Positions 34,401 to 46,142 of a DNA stretch of 64,000 nucleotides are shown here, piece after piece; within the stretch, counting starts at the first letter, position 1, and every line of letters starts with the position of its first letter. The stretch comes from Rhizopus arrhizus (lineage: Eukaryota; Mucoromycota; Mucoromycetes; Mucorales; Rhizopodaceae), in NCBI GenBank assembly GCA_024220505.1, contig JAKZZE010000014.1, positions 1 through 64,000 on the forward strand. The letters run 5' to 3'. The notes under the pieces were generated by a model. The model searched no databases and was not told the origin of the DNA. It saw only the letters and a list, made by a program, of their open reading frames with translations. A program made the translations under genes and the position numbers.

Positions 34401-35441
34401 GTTTTGTCTTCACTATCAGACAAAATGAGGTCTTGATGAGGGTGGAAAGCAGCACTCGAGACATTGTTATAGTGGCCTCGACAGCTATCCACTTCCCATG
34501 CCTTTGTGTCTAAATAAGATTTTCTGTAAATTCGTCTTTTTTATTTCGCATTTTGCATGTTTTACCGTTCATTCTCCAGAGCTTCACTTGACGATCATCT
34601 CCAGCAGAGATAATTAAGGGTAAAGTAGGATGAAAAGAAGCCCAGTTGACACCATGGTCGTGGCCTTCTAAGACATATTTGACCATTACATCTGTTGTTC
34701 CAAACATATCCCCACCAGGTCCGGCACGATTGATGTCTTCAAAAGTCAGAGCAGTAGGGGCTTGTGATTTTTTACGCAAACCTGAATTGCGGATTAATTG
34801 TTTAACTAAAACAGTTTATGATACAAATACCTGTAATGTCCCATACACGAACAGTTTGATCCATGGATGCTGAAACAATCAAATCCGTCTTGGGATGAAA
34901 TTGAGCACACATCACATAATGATTATGCCCCGTCAGAATAGCCATACAAGCCCTTGATTGCCAGTTCCAAATACGAATGGTTTGGTCATCTGAAGCAGAG
35001 ATAATCCAAGGTAGTTCATGGTGAAAAAAGACTGTACGAACATAGTCAAGATGGCCGTTCAGAGTAAATAAGCAACGATGAGTTTTATAATTCCAAACTT
35101 TGATTTTGTAGTCGTCACCGCCAGAGACAAATAAAGGTTGTGTAGGGTGAAAAGCAATACCTCTAACAGGGCCTGAATGAATAGATGATGAGTTTCTTTT
35201 TTGTAAAACAAAAAGTTGTTGTACCGTCGTGCTCCTCAAAACGTTCAAGTAAAGTGCCCATTCTATAATCCCAAAGTTGAATGCAGCCATTGTGTAAAGA
35301 AGCTAAAATCCAAGGACGTTTGGGATGAAAAGCAATACCTTTAACACGGTTGCTTTTTGACTCAAACTACATAAATCCAATTAAGAAATGTGATACAGTC
35401 AAGATTTACTTTTGTGTTTATACTTTTGTAAGCATTTGCAT
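31414..35441 (-). CDS. COP1: Coatomer subunit alpha (COPI alpha)
   Basis: Exon 1 (35441-35424, MQMLTK) is followed by exon 2 from 35366 and several more, to TAA at 31416-31414. The N-terminal WD40 propeller has [62 protein letters not shown] and [15 protein letters not shown]. It is followed by a second propeller, the alpha-solenoid ([29 protein letters not shown]) and the C-terminal alpha-COP domain that binds epsilon-COP and ends with the Cys pairs ECCYCKASY and VCVVCEV. A short polyQ stretch (QQQQQQPQ, about 32655-32672) and acidic [15 protein letters not shown] linkers are present. Alpha-COP binds KKXX retrieval signals during Golgi-to-ER transport. No disruptions found. Confidence 0.97.
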
Positions 35442-35769
35442 TTTATTTCAGTCCAATCTCTTTTTGTTTTGCTTTTTCAATATTAATATCTATTGTACGC
35501 GTATATGAATACAAAACGTGATTCTAATATTTGACTTTTTTTTTTTGTAAGCTTTGTAGTTCCTGTTGGAATAAAAATAAATACGAGTTTCTAAATGTCG
35601 AATTTTGGCCATATTTTAATTATACATACAAAAAGAGAGAGAATTAGTTATTCTTCTTTCAAATATAGCTAAAGGTAAGAAGAGAAAAATAGACTATAGA
35701 GACTAATACAGATCACCAAGTATCACGGAGATTGTAAATTTATTAGGTTATAGCCAATCAGATAATCTA
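35442..35769. other. Intergenic
   Basis: AT-rich with a T9-10 run near 35538; no gene seen. It contains the upstream region of the COPI alpha gene and the 3' flank of the F-box-like gene. Confidence 0.55.
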
Positions 35770-36462
35770 TCATGGCATATCAAGACTATACTTTTTGACA
35801 CAAGAAGGGGAAGGAGACGAAACTTTGGAACGTTTGAGTCGATAAATAGACATACCAGCCAAGAATGAGAATATTGTGTTTAGCTGATCAACCATGTCTT
35901 GCTGTTGTGTGTCTTGTGAAGTAATTGAAATATGATTTAATCTTTCAAAGGGAGGATCGTCCAGCCTGATTTGCATCAGTATCTTGGGCAACGGTTCAAT
36001 TACTACAGTTACTTCCCTTTGATCAGCTTCAAAGGCATATTCCCTAAAGGTGCATGGTATCTGATTGTCTTGCTGTAAGGTAGCTAAGTGAGTAGCAAAT
36101 CGAGTTAAGTGATGTAAAAGCATGAAAATCTGATCGGATTGAATGCGAATGGATGTTAAAGAATGCGCAAACTGATCAAAAATTAAGAAATAACCAAACC
36201 AAGTTAAAGGAAGGTTAACCATTTGTATTTCAAGTATCCCATAATGCCGTGTAATCTTTGGTATTATTTGCTTTATAAATTGATCAGTAATGGATGAATT
36301 ATTGATTGGAAATAAAATTTCTTTAGTCCATATTGCTGGTTGTGTATAGATACACTGACTCAATTTAATGTGTGCATTACCTAATTCAATAATATCTTTA
36401 AGTTCAAGATATTGTGCTATCTTAGTAATAATTTTTTCTGGTAAGCATATCAATCGGGTCAT
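35770..36462 (-). CDS. F-box-like protein (230 aa)
   Basis: A single-exon frame of 230 residues. The N-terminus (ICLPEKIITKIAQYLELKDI, then LGNAHIKLSQCIYTQPAIW) fits an F-box: Leu-Pro start, hydrophobic helix and terminal Trp. The rest shows no clear leucine-rich or WD repeats and ends in a Ser-rich basic tail (SSPSPSCVKK). F-box proteins recruit substrates to SCF ubiquitin ligases through Skp1. A Skp1 link is inferred from the N-terminus only; the substrate is unknown. Confidence 0.65.
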   Translation of the reverse strand: MTRLICLPEKIITKIAQYLELKDIIELGNAHIKLSQCIYTQPAIWTKEILFPINNSSITDQFIKQIIPKITRHYGILEIQMVNLPLTWFGYFLIFDQFAHSLTSIRIQSDQIFMLLHHLTRFATHLATLQQDNQIPCTFREYAFEADQREVTVVIEPLPKILMQIRLDDPPFERLNHISITSQDTQQQDMVDQLNTIFSFLAGMSIYRLKRSKVSSPSPSCVKKYSLDMP

Positions 36463-38040
36463 ATTCTTGTTAAATGGTCAAGAGAAAAAAAGAGGAAGGA
36501 GATGTAACAAGATTACCAACCAAATAAACATCTGACTTTTTAAAGTCAGGACACATTTCTCTTTCCTCACTTTTTATAAAGCTATTATTTCTTTTTATTT
36601 TTTATGGCTATTTCTATTGTTAACAACTGCTTATCGAGAATTTCTTTAGTTAGAGTTGATATGCTTATGGATGGTTTGTTTTGGCAAACACTTGTGACAA
36701 TAAAATAGCTTTTCTCTAACCTGTTATAGATTTATACTTCGTCATAGTCAACTCGCTTTCTATTTTACTGTACGGTCAAAAATTTAAATATTCTCTCAAT
36801 TCCAATATTGCTCTAATGTGAATTGATAATTTTTTCCACAATTTACGCGATCGACACTCTACCTCTTTATACCAAAATACCATTCACATCACATTGATAA
36901 TGAGAAATTTGACTATTGTAACTGAAATGATTAAAAAATTAAATGTAAGGTCCAAAAGATTTCTATCAGCGATCACATCAACATTTTGGACTATATAATT
37001 GATCATAGAAATAATTGAGCTTTTAAGTTTTCAAGAGACAGAAGAAATTGATGTATGTCATTTGACAGAAAAGGGCGGATGTAACGGGCCCTTTGTCTAT
37101 AATCAATACGGATCAATCAAATACAATATGTGGTTAAAACAATTTAGTAAATGATCATAGAATGTAGTAAATTCCTGAAGGCTCATATCTGTAACAATGA
37201 GAAAGATAGAAAGGGGGGCATTATATATATTATTATTGAATAGTAATTCTAGTACGTCTTTCCTCATTAATGATGAAATTTTAATCATGTGCAGTGTTTC
37301 ACTGGTTAATTCTTGTAAATGATCTCACTCTTGTTAATTGGTCAACTATTTGTGTGGTATTGTACAGTTAAGTTTCAATTATGTTTCCGTGGTTGTATCA
37401 TGTCATGAATCTAATCGCAATTTCGTAACTAGTATTGTTTATCCAGTTTTATTATTACATCAGCATAACCTGAAAATTGCTAGGTCAGTGGTTTAACGGC
37501 ATACACTTTATTCCGAAATTATTGGTATTCTTTCTTTTTTTTTTTTTTTGTGTATGAGGGTTTTATTCAGATGCCGCATTTTAGCTGGTCATCAGAAGAA
37601 ACATTTTTTAATAACAGGGCTTAAACCCACAGAAAACTACCATGGAGATTGAAACTAGTACCGCCAAACGAGAGACTAATCCAGCAGAAAGAACTTGGCC
37701 ACTTTGATAGGGGACTTTGCCCTAATTGGTATACTTTTGAGAAAAAAAATTAGTGCAAATAAAATACAGTCATTTTAAAAAGTAAAATTGTGGTTTTTAA
37801 AATTGATGTCTGCAAAAAAATCTTTGTGTCCAACAATCATGTCATGCAAAAAAACCTTTCTGTCCAACAATGAAGTCGTGTTCATGTGCCATAAACTTGG
37901 TTTATTTTTACTTGTCACTTGGTAATTGCCGCATAAAATTCTTGGTATCTTTTTTATTTATAAACAACGTGTGTATTTCTTCCTTTTTTTTTTCTCTTTT
38001 TCTAATTACCAATTTATTTCACAGACATTCAAAAAGAGTA
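36463..38040. other. Non-coding, with possible transposon left flank
   Basis: No supported gene. A short inverted repeat (ctgacttt/aaagtcag) lies at about 36532-36549. A roughly 40-bp imperfect tandem duplication built on ctgcaaaaaaatctttgtgtccaacaat lies at about 37807-37872. A TA-CAGTCATTTT sequence near 37770 could be a transposon tip, but no matching inverted end was found. Confidence 0.4.
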
Positions 38041-39192
38041 TGCAATTTTTCTACGAAGATGGTCAAGGGCGTGTTGTTGATGAGAACGGAATTGAAACCA
38101 TGGATCTTGTTGATAAAGAGCTATTTGCTCAATACAATAAGTTCTCGTGGTCAATATCCAATGAATAAACCTATCCCTACAATGCATCCTGCTGCAGATG
38201 AAATAAATAGTGAAGATGTTGATATGGTTTTATGCAATAAGCGACGATACACATTTTACTCTGACGACGAGAAAATTAAGCTTTTTCATTTAGTTTTTAG
38301 CAAGTGCGTAAATGCAAAGCAATTAGGTATTCATGTTTAAGCAGCTCAGCAATGGGTCAAACGCTATCGCGAAAATCCCGAAAGCATTTTCGAAAAGAAG
38401 AAAAAATTAGGTCGTCATCGTATTCTAAGAGAAGAGCATGAGCATTTTCTTTTTAAATTACATTGATAAGAATCCTTCTGCTATTTTAACTGAAGCAGTA
38501 GAGCATTTATTGAAGAGCCTTGTAGGTCTTAACGTTTCTCGTAGTACTGTTTACAACCTCATGACAACTCAGTGCAATGTATCCATTAAGCAAGCACAGT
38601 TTCAACCTGTGGAAAGGAACAGTGAGGAAAAGATGCAGCAAAGGTGCGATTGGATTCAAAAGTGGCAACAAACTGACCTAGATTTCACAACTAATTGTGC
38701 CTTTCTTGATGAATCAGCCTTTCACATTAAATTGAGACGAGGTATGGCTTGGTTAAAGAAGGGAACTTCTGCAATAGTTACAATGTCTACGACCAAAGCA
38801 AATGCGACATTGATTTTAGATGCAATATCTGCAACTGGTTTAACTAATGTCAGTTTGAGAGTTCCAAAACATATCAAAAAGAGAAAGCTTGTATGTAAGA
38901 CTGATAGTGATAGTGTTGGAACAGTGACAGGGCAGTATTTGAACTTTTTAAAGGCTGCTCTTAATGAAATGGACAGTTATCCAGAAATGAAGGAATATTA
39001 CCTTGTCATGAATAATGCTCCTATCCATATCTCTACTGATATAGGAAAGTATATTCACACTCGAGGATATCGATATGTATATTTTCCTCCATATTCCCTG
39101 AATTGAACCCAAATGAGCAGTTCTGGTCAGTTGTTAAGAGTAAAGTTAAACGAAATAAGTTTTTGGGAAAAGAATCGTTGATGACTAGTCGA
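38041..39192 (+). pseudogene. Decayed Tc1/IS630-like (DDE_3 type) transposase
   Basis: The order of domains is preserved but frames are broken: an N-terminal peptide (MQFFYEDGQGRVVDENG), a helix-turn-helix region (AKQLGIHV, stop, AAQQWVKRYRENPESIFEKKKKLG), then a catalytic core from 38438. The first catalytic Asp is present (FLDESAFHI). The second is changed to Asn (LVMNNAPIH instead of MDNAPIH) near 39006-39020. A frameshift follows in the YSPELNP motif near 39095, although PNEQFWSVVKSKVKRNKF is still readable. The gene ends abruptly near 39192 where LINE sequence starts. It is related in motif order to the transposase at 49915-50583. Dead copy. Confidence 0.85.
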
Positions 39193-39194
39193 TC

Positions 39195-40837
39195 AAAGCC
39201 CTACACTTGATATTGCACATTGCGGTTTTCGTGTAGCCCGCAGTACACTTGATCAAGAACTGTCCCTTGTTGAAATATGTTCTATTCTACGCAAGCACCA
39301 TAAGGTCACTCTAACTCTGGCGCTCTTAGACATTAAATCTGTCTATGATACTGTTGACCGTTGTCATGTGTGGCAAATTTTAGAACAAAGCCTTGATCCG
39401 GCGCTATTCAACTTGCTTAAAAACCTTTTTAATGATGTCCAGATTGAAGTCCTCCTGGGGAATGCTAAATCTTCCCGATTCTCACCCGCTACTGGTGTGT
39501 TGCAGAGTTAGGTTCTATCTCCTTTCCTATACTCAACCTACATTAACCAATTGCCAAATCTTCTACGAGATCACCCCCTTGCTGATGGTTCTCAGACTAA
39601 TCCCTTTGAATTTACTTTATCAATCAACTGTCTCTTATACGCTGATGATGTGGTACTAATAGCGTCGCCTCCATATTTAACGACGTTCTTACAAAAATGT
39701 GAAGACCATAGCTATCAACTAGGTTTCCGCTGGAACCCCCTCAAATGCGCAATACTGTTCTCTTCCTCTGACACTCAAGACTATGCTCTCTATGGGATTA
39801 CACTTCCACGTCAAGTTTCATTCAGCTACCTAGGTATTCCTATCAGCCCTGGAGGATACCTTAACACAAAGAAACTTATCCAAAATAATATCAATAAAGC
39901 ACAGAAGACCATGAACCAAATGACAGTCATTGGTGTGAACTCTACGGGTTTTGATAAACTCACCTCCACGCGGTTTTATTCTCAAATTGTTCGTCCACAA
40001 TTTGAATACGGCCTGATCATCAGTGCGGTGAAATTCAAGGAACCTCAGAAGATAGAATCTTGCCAAAACCAATGTCTACGTCGAATATTTGGGGGCACTT
40101 CACGCTCGTCCATCAAGGTCATGCTACACCTAGTAAATCAGCCGACAATGAAAGAGCGTACCCACATCTTACAGGCCAAATTCTTGCTTCGAACTATTGA
40201 TACTCCGGATGATACTCTTATGTTTAGACTGCTTCCTTACATTCGAACATCAACAAGCCACTCACAATGGTACAAGCTCACTACTTCCCCTCTATGGCGG
40301 CTCTGCGCTGAAACCGATCCTGATCAACTTGATCAACGCAAGTTCAAAGCAATTCGTCAAGATTATCTACAAGAATCTTTTGAAAACTGCCGTACAGACA
40401 CTAACTCTATCCTTCTTTCCGCTTGCCGTCCTCAATTAGTTGTGGACCCCATCCTCTGGCTACCGATGTCATACATTGAACGTAGCCGATTAATTCGTTG
40501 GCGTATGGGCTGGTTGCCTGGTGGCCGTCCCAAACCATGTATCTACCACCCTCATGACCTGCTCACTCGATCGCATGCTATTACCTGTCTACATATGTAT
40601 CATCGCCTTCTTATGCCAAGCACTGTCTCTGATCCTTTATCTTATCTTCTCAATCTCCTGCCTACTTCAAGGAAGAAATCTACTATACAATCTCGATCAA
40701 AATATTCAGCATGGTTTATTCGATGGCCTATCATTTGCCAAATCCTACATGAACTTGACTACCTCCACCATGACAAAACTGCTCCTGAAATTCCACCTTT
40801 GGGAACTAAACTATTGCATTGGTTCAGCCCTAATTAA
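39195..40837 (+). pseudogene. 5'-truncated LINE reverse transcriptase fragment
   Basis: It begins inside the RT domain (GFRVARSTLDQ) and continues through LALLDIKSVYDTVDR, TGVLQS-stop-VLSPFLYS, LLYADDVVLIA and FRWNPLKCAILF to a C-terminal tail ending at 40837. The stop (TAG near 39508) replaces the conserved GS of the LQGSILSPF motif. The protein is closely similar in motif order to ORF2 at 5504-8797, including RSRLIRWRMGWLPGGRPK, and retains the C-terminal part missing there. Truncation from the 5' side is the normal outcome of incomplete LINE reverse transcription. It lies directly on the end of the dead transposase. Inactive. Confidence 0.88.
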
Positions 40838-42153
40838 TCTCGTATCGTTTGTTACTGCATCTTCTTCGTCTTCCCATCTTTATCCTTTTTCCCTTTTTGC
40901 CTATCAAAAAGGTTTTTTTTAGCTCTTTAACCATCTCTTGATCTGACCCGGGCAATACAATAATTTACATTATCATGTGCTCAATTGGGTTATTTTAATT
41001 CTCAGATAAATAAAATATTCTTTAATCGTATTCTCTATTGTCGTATTTACCTCATTAAATACCTATTATTCGTATGAGATTACTCAGATCTTATATAGGA
41101 AATGACAAGTACTGAACACATAATATTATTACGTATTCCCTAAAGCTCATATACAATATTTATATTGTTCAAGCTCAATACTAAAATTGACCTTGAGCTC
41201 ACTTCGGTCCCTGAATAACTTCATTTCCTATATAAAGGCGTAGTTTGATTAAATGGGTTCTCTCTCTCGTCTTGAAATCTAATAAAGATATTACATAGAG
41301 ACTCATTCACTAGTTTTCAAGTACTATTTCTTTTCTATTTCTCACTTTATTATCTGCAAATATCTCATCTATATACTGATATAAAATTCTATTTCAAGAT
41401 GTAAAAATGTGATGAGAATTATTGCAAATATAGTAGGTAATTGTTACATAAAAACCTAAAAAAGGCGATTTTTTGGCCTGTTTTGAAAAATAAATAATAA
41501 TATGTAAAAAAAGACGGAATGAAATACAAAATGGTTTCAATATTGAATAATGTGACATAGCAATAAAAAAGAGAAATAATAAAGTCATCTTCGTTATTTT
41601 TCAGTCGTGCTTGTTCATAAGCATCATCAATGAAAGACTTGATACTATGTATGAGTAGCGCGAATGTTTACTTGATACAAAAATGGTATCCATGTTTGCT
41701 TTTACTTTCTTTCACAAACTGCCTTTGTAATTCAAACAGTTCAACAGTTATTGTTCGTATAATGAGATAAAGTTTGTATATGTATACATGGTATAATGTA
41801 GCAATGGCAACCATCATCATACCTATTTTTCTTTTTGTTTACCACGAAATCCTTTTTATTCAACAATTCAATATCTTTGCTTTAGAATACTAATTTGAAT
41901 GCCACTGTTACGCGTTTAAAAATAATAATAATGCGTAGATTCAAGTTGACTTTTCAAATCCCAAGTAAACTGTAGAATAAAAGCTGTATATTTAAAATAA
42001 CATCAAAGGGTATATATGTATTAAGATTAAACTGATAATGCTAACTATATTCATTATTTGACTGATGCTCTTTAGGAAAGGAATCATTTGCATATAAACT
42101 AAAATATTTTTTATAAAGAATTCCTTCCTTTTTTCTCTTTTCTTGTAATATAA
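40838..42153. other. Non-coding, possible decayed LTR
   Basis: LINE 3' flank followed by AT-rich DNA. Around 41230-41320 a TATATAAAGG box and AATAAAG lie about 55 bases apart, as in an LTR, but no LTR ends could be defined. No gene seen. Confidence 0.4.
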
Positions 42154-42596
42154 ATGAGGTTACTGTTATTGCTTAGTGTTGTCGTTATCTATTCTATTTG
42201 TTTAGTTATTGCAGGTAATGACACATAGATTTATTGCTGAATGTGTGTTCTAAAATAAAATAAAAAGCATCTACGACTCAATCAAAAGAAAAAGAAGTTG
42301 ATTTGAGGAAATTGAAAGGATTAGAAAATGAAACTCTTAGGCAAATTGCAGTCAAAGAAGCAGAAGCAATGAAAAAACTATTTGAAAAAGAGCAACAAGT
42401 CTATACAAGTATGTTGAAAGCAGAAGAAGAAAAGAAAGTCAAAAAAGAAAAAGAGGTCAAAAAAGAAAAAGAGGTCAAAAAAGAAAAGAAGGCCAAAAAA
42501 GAAAAAGAGGTGATGAAAAAACCAATAGATGTTGATGATGACCAAGGAGAGGATGACGATGATGAAGAACAAGTCAAAGTGAATAGTAATCTTTAG
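42154..42596 (+). CDS. Small secreted Lys/Glu-rich protein (129 aa), unknown
   Basis: Two exons, 42154-42214 and 42268-42596, joined by a GT-AG intron. Exon 1 encodes a signal peptide (MRLLLLLSVVVIYSICLVIA) with cleavage expected near the exon junction. The mature part is a long charged helix: DLRKLKGLENETLRQIAVKEAEAM, then KKEKEV repeated three to four times (18-bp DNA repeats at about 42435-42510) and an acidic end (DVDDDQGEDDDDEEQ). There are no cysteines. Function unknown; the signal peptide suggests export or ER residence, but no HDEL tail exists. The signal-peptide exon is below typical ORF length cutoffs, so the gene is easily mis-started at 42303. Confidence 0.7.
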
Positions 42597-42659
42597 AATA
42601 AACGCTTTGTCTGAGTTAGGCGTACCTTAAAAGAATGGTTACAAAACTATCCATGTGGC

Positions 42660-42684
42660 AGTTTTTTTTTTTTTTTTTTTTTTT
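42660..42684. repeat. Poly(T) run
   Basis: About 23 consecutive T (minus-strand A) between two convergent genes. Confidence 0.9.
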
Positions 42685-42775
42685 AAGGGTAAACAATGAC
42701 GAAATAGATAAAGAGGCTTGATTTTATTATTAATATGTACAATGATAACAAATATATACAATATAAAGTATAGTA

Positions 42776-43687
42776 TTATTTTGGTAATAACTGTTCTGTT
42801 TCAGCATTTTTAAATAAGAAAGATAACAAGTTATGCCAACAGTTGCTAATGTAAACAATGAAACGTGTCAGCAAACAAGTATTTGACAATGATGATTGAT
42901 CTGTATCACCCATTATGTCTGCCAAAGATTGGTATGACACAACTGAGGTTTGGCTTAAAAAGGAAGACGACCGAGTCACGGGCAGTTGTTGACTAGCTAT
43001 ATTTACATCTTGCTGTGGAGGATCGATTTGAGACAGTGAGCCTTCTTTATCAGCAAAAGATATCTCTTCATCACAATAACTATTACTATCACTATCACTA
43101 TCACTATCACTACTACTATTACTACTACTACTGAAGTGTGTTGTTATTGGATATTCATCTATTTCTGTCGTTATCATATTATAAAAGTCATCTGTGAAAA
43201 GATCAAAGGGATCATTATCAAGTACAACTATTTCCTGTGAGGATTGCTGATGTTCTTCAGTATAAAACAGATTGGATGCCAATATATTTTCCTCTTCTTG
43301 TAAAGAATACTTTTTATCCATTGTGCTACGATTATAAATTGATGGTTGAAATAAACTTGAAACATCTTCCAAGGTTACTAGTCCATTCTCGGTTAGATTA
43401 GATTGCTTGAAAGGAGGAGTGAACATAAAGTCATCACCGCATAAAATGACTGAAGGTTTGATAGGCTGAATACCAAGTAATGCTTGTTGTGATTTACTGT
43501 AAATGTTGTGTAAATACCAGCTTTTTAAAAAGGAGTATTTTGAATAATCTTGCTTGGTGAATTTATCAACCGTGGCATTGAATACACGATTAGCTATTTG
43601 AAAGGTCGACATTTTATTGTTTCTTTCTTCAGAAGTGGCATGACTAGTTGGATTAAGTTCAATATTTCGGTTAAATACATTCAACAT
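42776..43687 (-). CDS. Unknown acidic Ser-rich protein (303 aa)
   Basis: A single-exon frame. The N-terminal third contains a compact hydrophilic part with aromatic residues (YSFLKSWYLHNIYSKSQQALLG). The centre has an acidic patch (VVLDNDPFDLFTDDF) and a (Ser-Asp)n repeat (SSSDSDSDSDSNSY), a likely CK2 substrate. The C-terminus has a moderately hydrophobic segment (FIVYISNCWHNLLSFLF) and ends ETEQLLPK, which fits an acidic dileucine sorting signal. I recognise no family. A tail-anchored or membrane-attached protein is possible but unproven. Confidence 0.65.
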   Translation of the reverse strand: MLNVFNRNIELNPTSHATSEERNNKMSTFQIANRVFNATVDKFTKQDYSKYSFLKSWYLHNIYSKSQQALLGIQPIKPSVILCGDDFMFTPPFKQSNLTENGLVTLEDVSSLFQPSIYNRSTMDKKYSLQEEENILASNLFYTEEHQQSSQEIVVLDNDPFDLFTDDFYNMITTEIDEYPITTHFSSSSNSSSDSDSDSDSNSYCDEEISFADKEGSLSQIDPPQQDVNIASQQLPVTRSSSFLSQTSVVSYQSLADIMGDTDQSSLSNTCLLTRFIVYISNCWHNLLSFLFKNAETEQLLPK

Positions 43688-45245
43688 TTAAAACTATTTA
43701 ATAAAGTGATTAAACTAAACACATTTTGCTATTATTTGATTTTATTTACATTTATTTTTAAATTTATATTTGCAGAAAGGATATACTTGCAAAAAAGAAA
43801 AAAAAAAAAAGAAAAACAGAATACTTTTATATAAAAAAAAGCATGACCTTTTTTTCTTTGAACCCAAAAGACTAAATCAACGGCGCCACTTTTTTTTTTC
43901 TTCAGGGCATTAATAATTTAAGGGGCAATAAAAAAAGAGGGGTTTATTTTCATTTTTACTAGATTACACATAAATCAAGGCAATAAGCTCTATTTTCACC
44001 CTCTTTCTTTTACTCTTTATTTCTTTTCTTTACAAAAAGAAAAAAAAAAACGCTATATTTTAATCAAGCTTTGTAAATGGCACGATACTAAAGTTACTAT
44101 GAAGCGGAACAATAAAATGGCATAATCATAAAGTAACACATACGCACTTTTATTTTTCCAGACAAATTTTTTTCTTCTTATTTTACTCATTTGTGGGGCG
44201 AGTATTTTTATGGGTTTTTAAAAAAGGCAAGCTATTTTCCTTGAAATCGTCTAGTGACATTATATGTGTACCTCGAGCTCTCTGTCTTTCCGATTTCTTT
44301 TCTATCATGATTTTTCAAGTCGCGTAAAGAGATATCAGTAATACCTTCACAACAACAATTTGTCTTTTCGGGATATAAATTAAATTCCTTTTTTCAATAT
44401 TTTGTAACAACCATTTACTCAAAGTATTACCAAAAGACTTTTAAAAGCTTTCTTTAATGCATTGAAAACAGCGTAAATGAAAAGAAGAAAAGAATTTTAT
44501 AAAGTTAAATATAAATTATTAATTCATTCAAGTACTTCTTATTCATTTTCAGCTTTTATAAATACGAAAGTAATATCAAGCATGTCATTATTTAAAATAA
44601 AAAATATTTGAATTTTATTGTTATTTTTATGCCAAAGACAATCTTTGTCCTTTTCTGCGTACTTGCCCAACATTAAAATACTATAACTTATATCCCAAAT
44701 GCTACTTGGTTACCTATAACAAGAATCCTTTAACATTACAAATACCCTAATAGTTTTGATTTGGGTTTTTATTGATGATTTTCGTCATTGAAAGTTATTT
44801 CATCTGTTAACTGGGCATTTTTCAATAACAAACGGTACTTTTATTGGTATTGATATGTCAATGATTCTTCTTCTAGGCGAATTTGATGTTGTTGCTAAAC
44901 AGAGCATTCAATAATAGTAATTAATATTAAAGAATAACAAAAAGCCAATCAAAAGAATGGCAAAATTAACCAACAAGTTGTCGACCTTTTATTATGGATA
45001 TAATTGCATGAATTACTTGAATGGGCCTTTAGATAATTCAATACTACAAATAAACAGGCTTAATGAAACAGATAGAAAGATATGATGCTCGTTGTATAGT
45101 ATGGATTTGAGCTCTAAGCCCATATTTTGCTCCTTATGGAGTAGCAAGTGTCACAAAACAATTCATCTATTTGAGAAGGGATAAATTATTTTGCGTTAGA
45201 AAAAAGGGACAAGCTTTTTTATTTATTTCCTTTTTCTTAAAAAGA
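43688..45245. other. Intergenic region
   Basis: AT-rich; no supported gene on either strand. An open frame at 43550-43834 is antisense to the previous gene and lacks protein-like features. Confidence 0.55.
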
Positions 45246-46142
45246 ATGCCATTAGAAGACGAAACACATTTATATGCTGCAGAAGACGATAATCAAACAA
45301 GGTAGCAAATACATTATTTTTATTTTAATGGTATCTGATTACTACAAAAATAGTGGATTGTTATCAAATACATCTACACAGCATAGATTGACAAAATCGG
45401 AAATTGTCAAAGGAATGGCTAATAGATTTATGTATTCAAAGTTTTATATTGGCTTATATTTAGCACTTGCTTTTTTAAGCTTTGTTTCTATTGTCATGGT
45501 AACGGTTGTTGAACTTCATTATATACACGTTCTAATATGTATTCAATATAGTCCTTAAGAGAGACTTGGTAATAAGGATAGAAGCAAATACGAATTGAAA
45601 CTTATATTATGTAGTCCTTCATCTTTATTTATTATATTTGAAGCCATTATTAATCTTGCAATGATTGTAGAAGTATCAACACGATTATTAGCACTTGGCA
45701 AAGTAATTTCTTTTGTTTAAAAAAACTAGAAAAAAAATGATTTGTTAAGAAATACACGTAGAATTATTGGAAATCAGTATGGAATATGATTGATATAGTA
45801 TTAGTTATAGTGTGTGCAGTGACATTATTAGTATTAACTACTGGATGTTCTATTGGAGAAAGAAATGAAGCGATATTTGATACAATGTTATTGGTTATAC
45901 GTAATGGATTTCAATTATTCAGACTATTTATGATGCTTAGAAGGTAAAATAGATGAATAAAGTATGACGAATTGCTTACATTTCACATTAGAAATCAATA
46001 TTCTATTCATGCACGTTCAACAAGGATTGACTTTGATGACATACTCGATAACAATGCTGATAATTCAACTAGTTTAGATAGAGATTTACATGACACTTTT
46101 TTGGATGATGAAGACTCTGATCTTGAACATGGTAGATTGTAA
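45246..46142 (+). CDS. Voltage-sensor-like four-helix membrane protein (212 aa)
   Basis: Six exons: 45246-45301, 45354-45498, 45552-45568 (17 nt), 45615-45702, 45762-45943 and 45992-46142; all join in frame. Membrane segments: YIGLYLALAFLSFVSIVM, SLFIIFEAIINLAMIVEV (followed by STRLLALGK), WNMIDIVLVIVCAVTLLVL, and an S4-like segment LLVIRNGFQLFRLFMMLRR with arginines at intervals. This is the S1-S4 layout of ion-transport domains without a pore, as in proton channels and in a family of uncharacterised fungal proteins. The N- and C-tails are acidic and cytosolic. Whether it conducts ions cannot be said: the expected Hv1 signature is not fully clear. The micro-exon encodes SLRETC at the S1-S2 loop. 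Confidence 0.75.

Noticed and set aside
37533..37800. Second tRNA or snoRNA candidate near the T-run
   Set aside because: No box motifs or cloverleaf could be folded.
42390..42520. CRISPR-like regular 18-bp repeats
   Set aside because: They encode the KKEKEV repeat of a protein, have no spacers, and the genome is eukaryotic.
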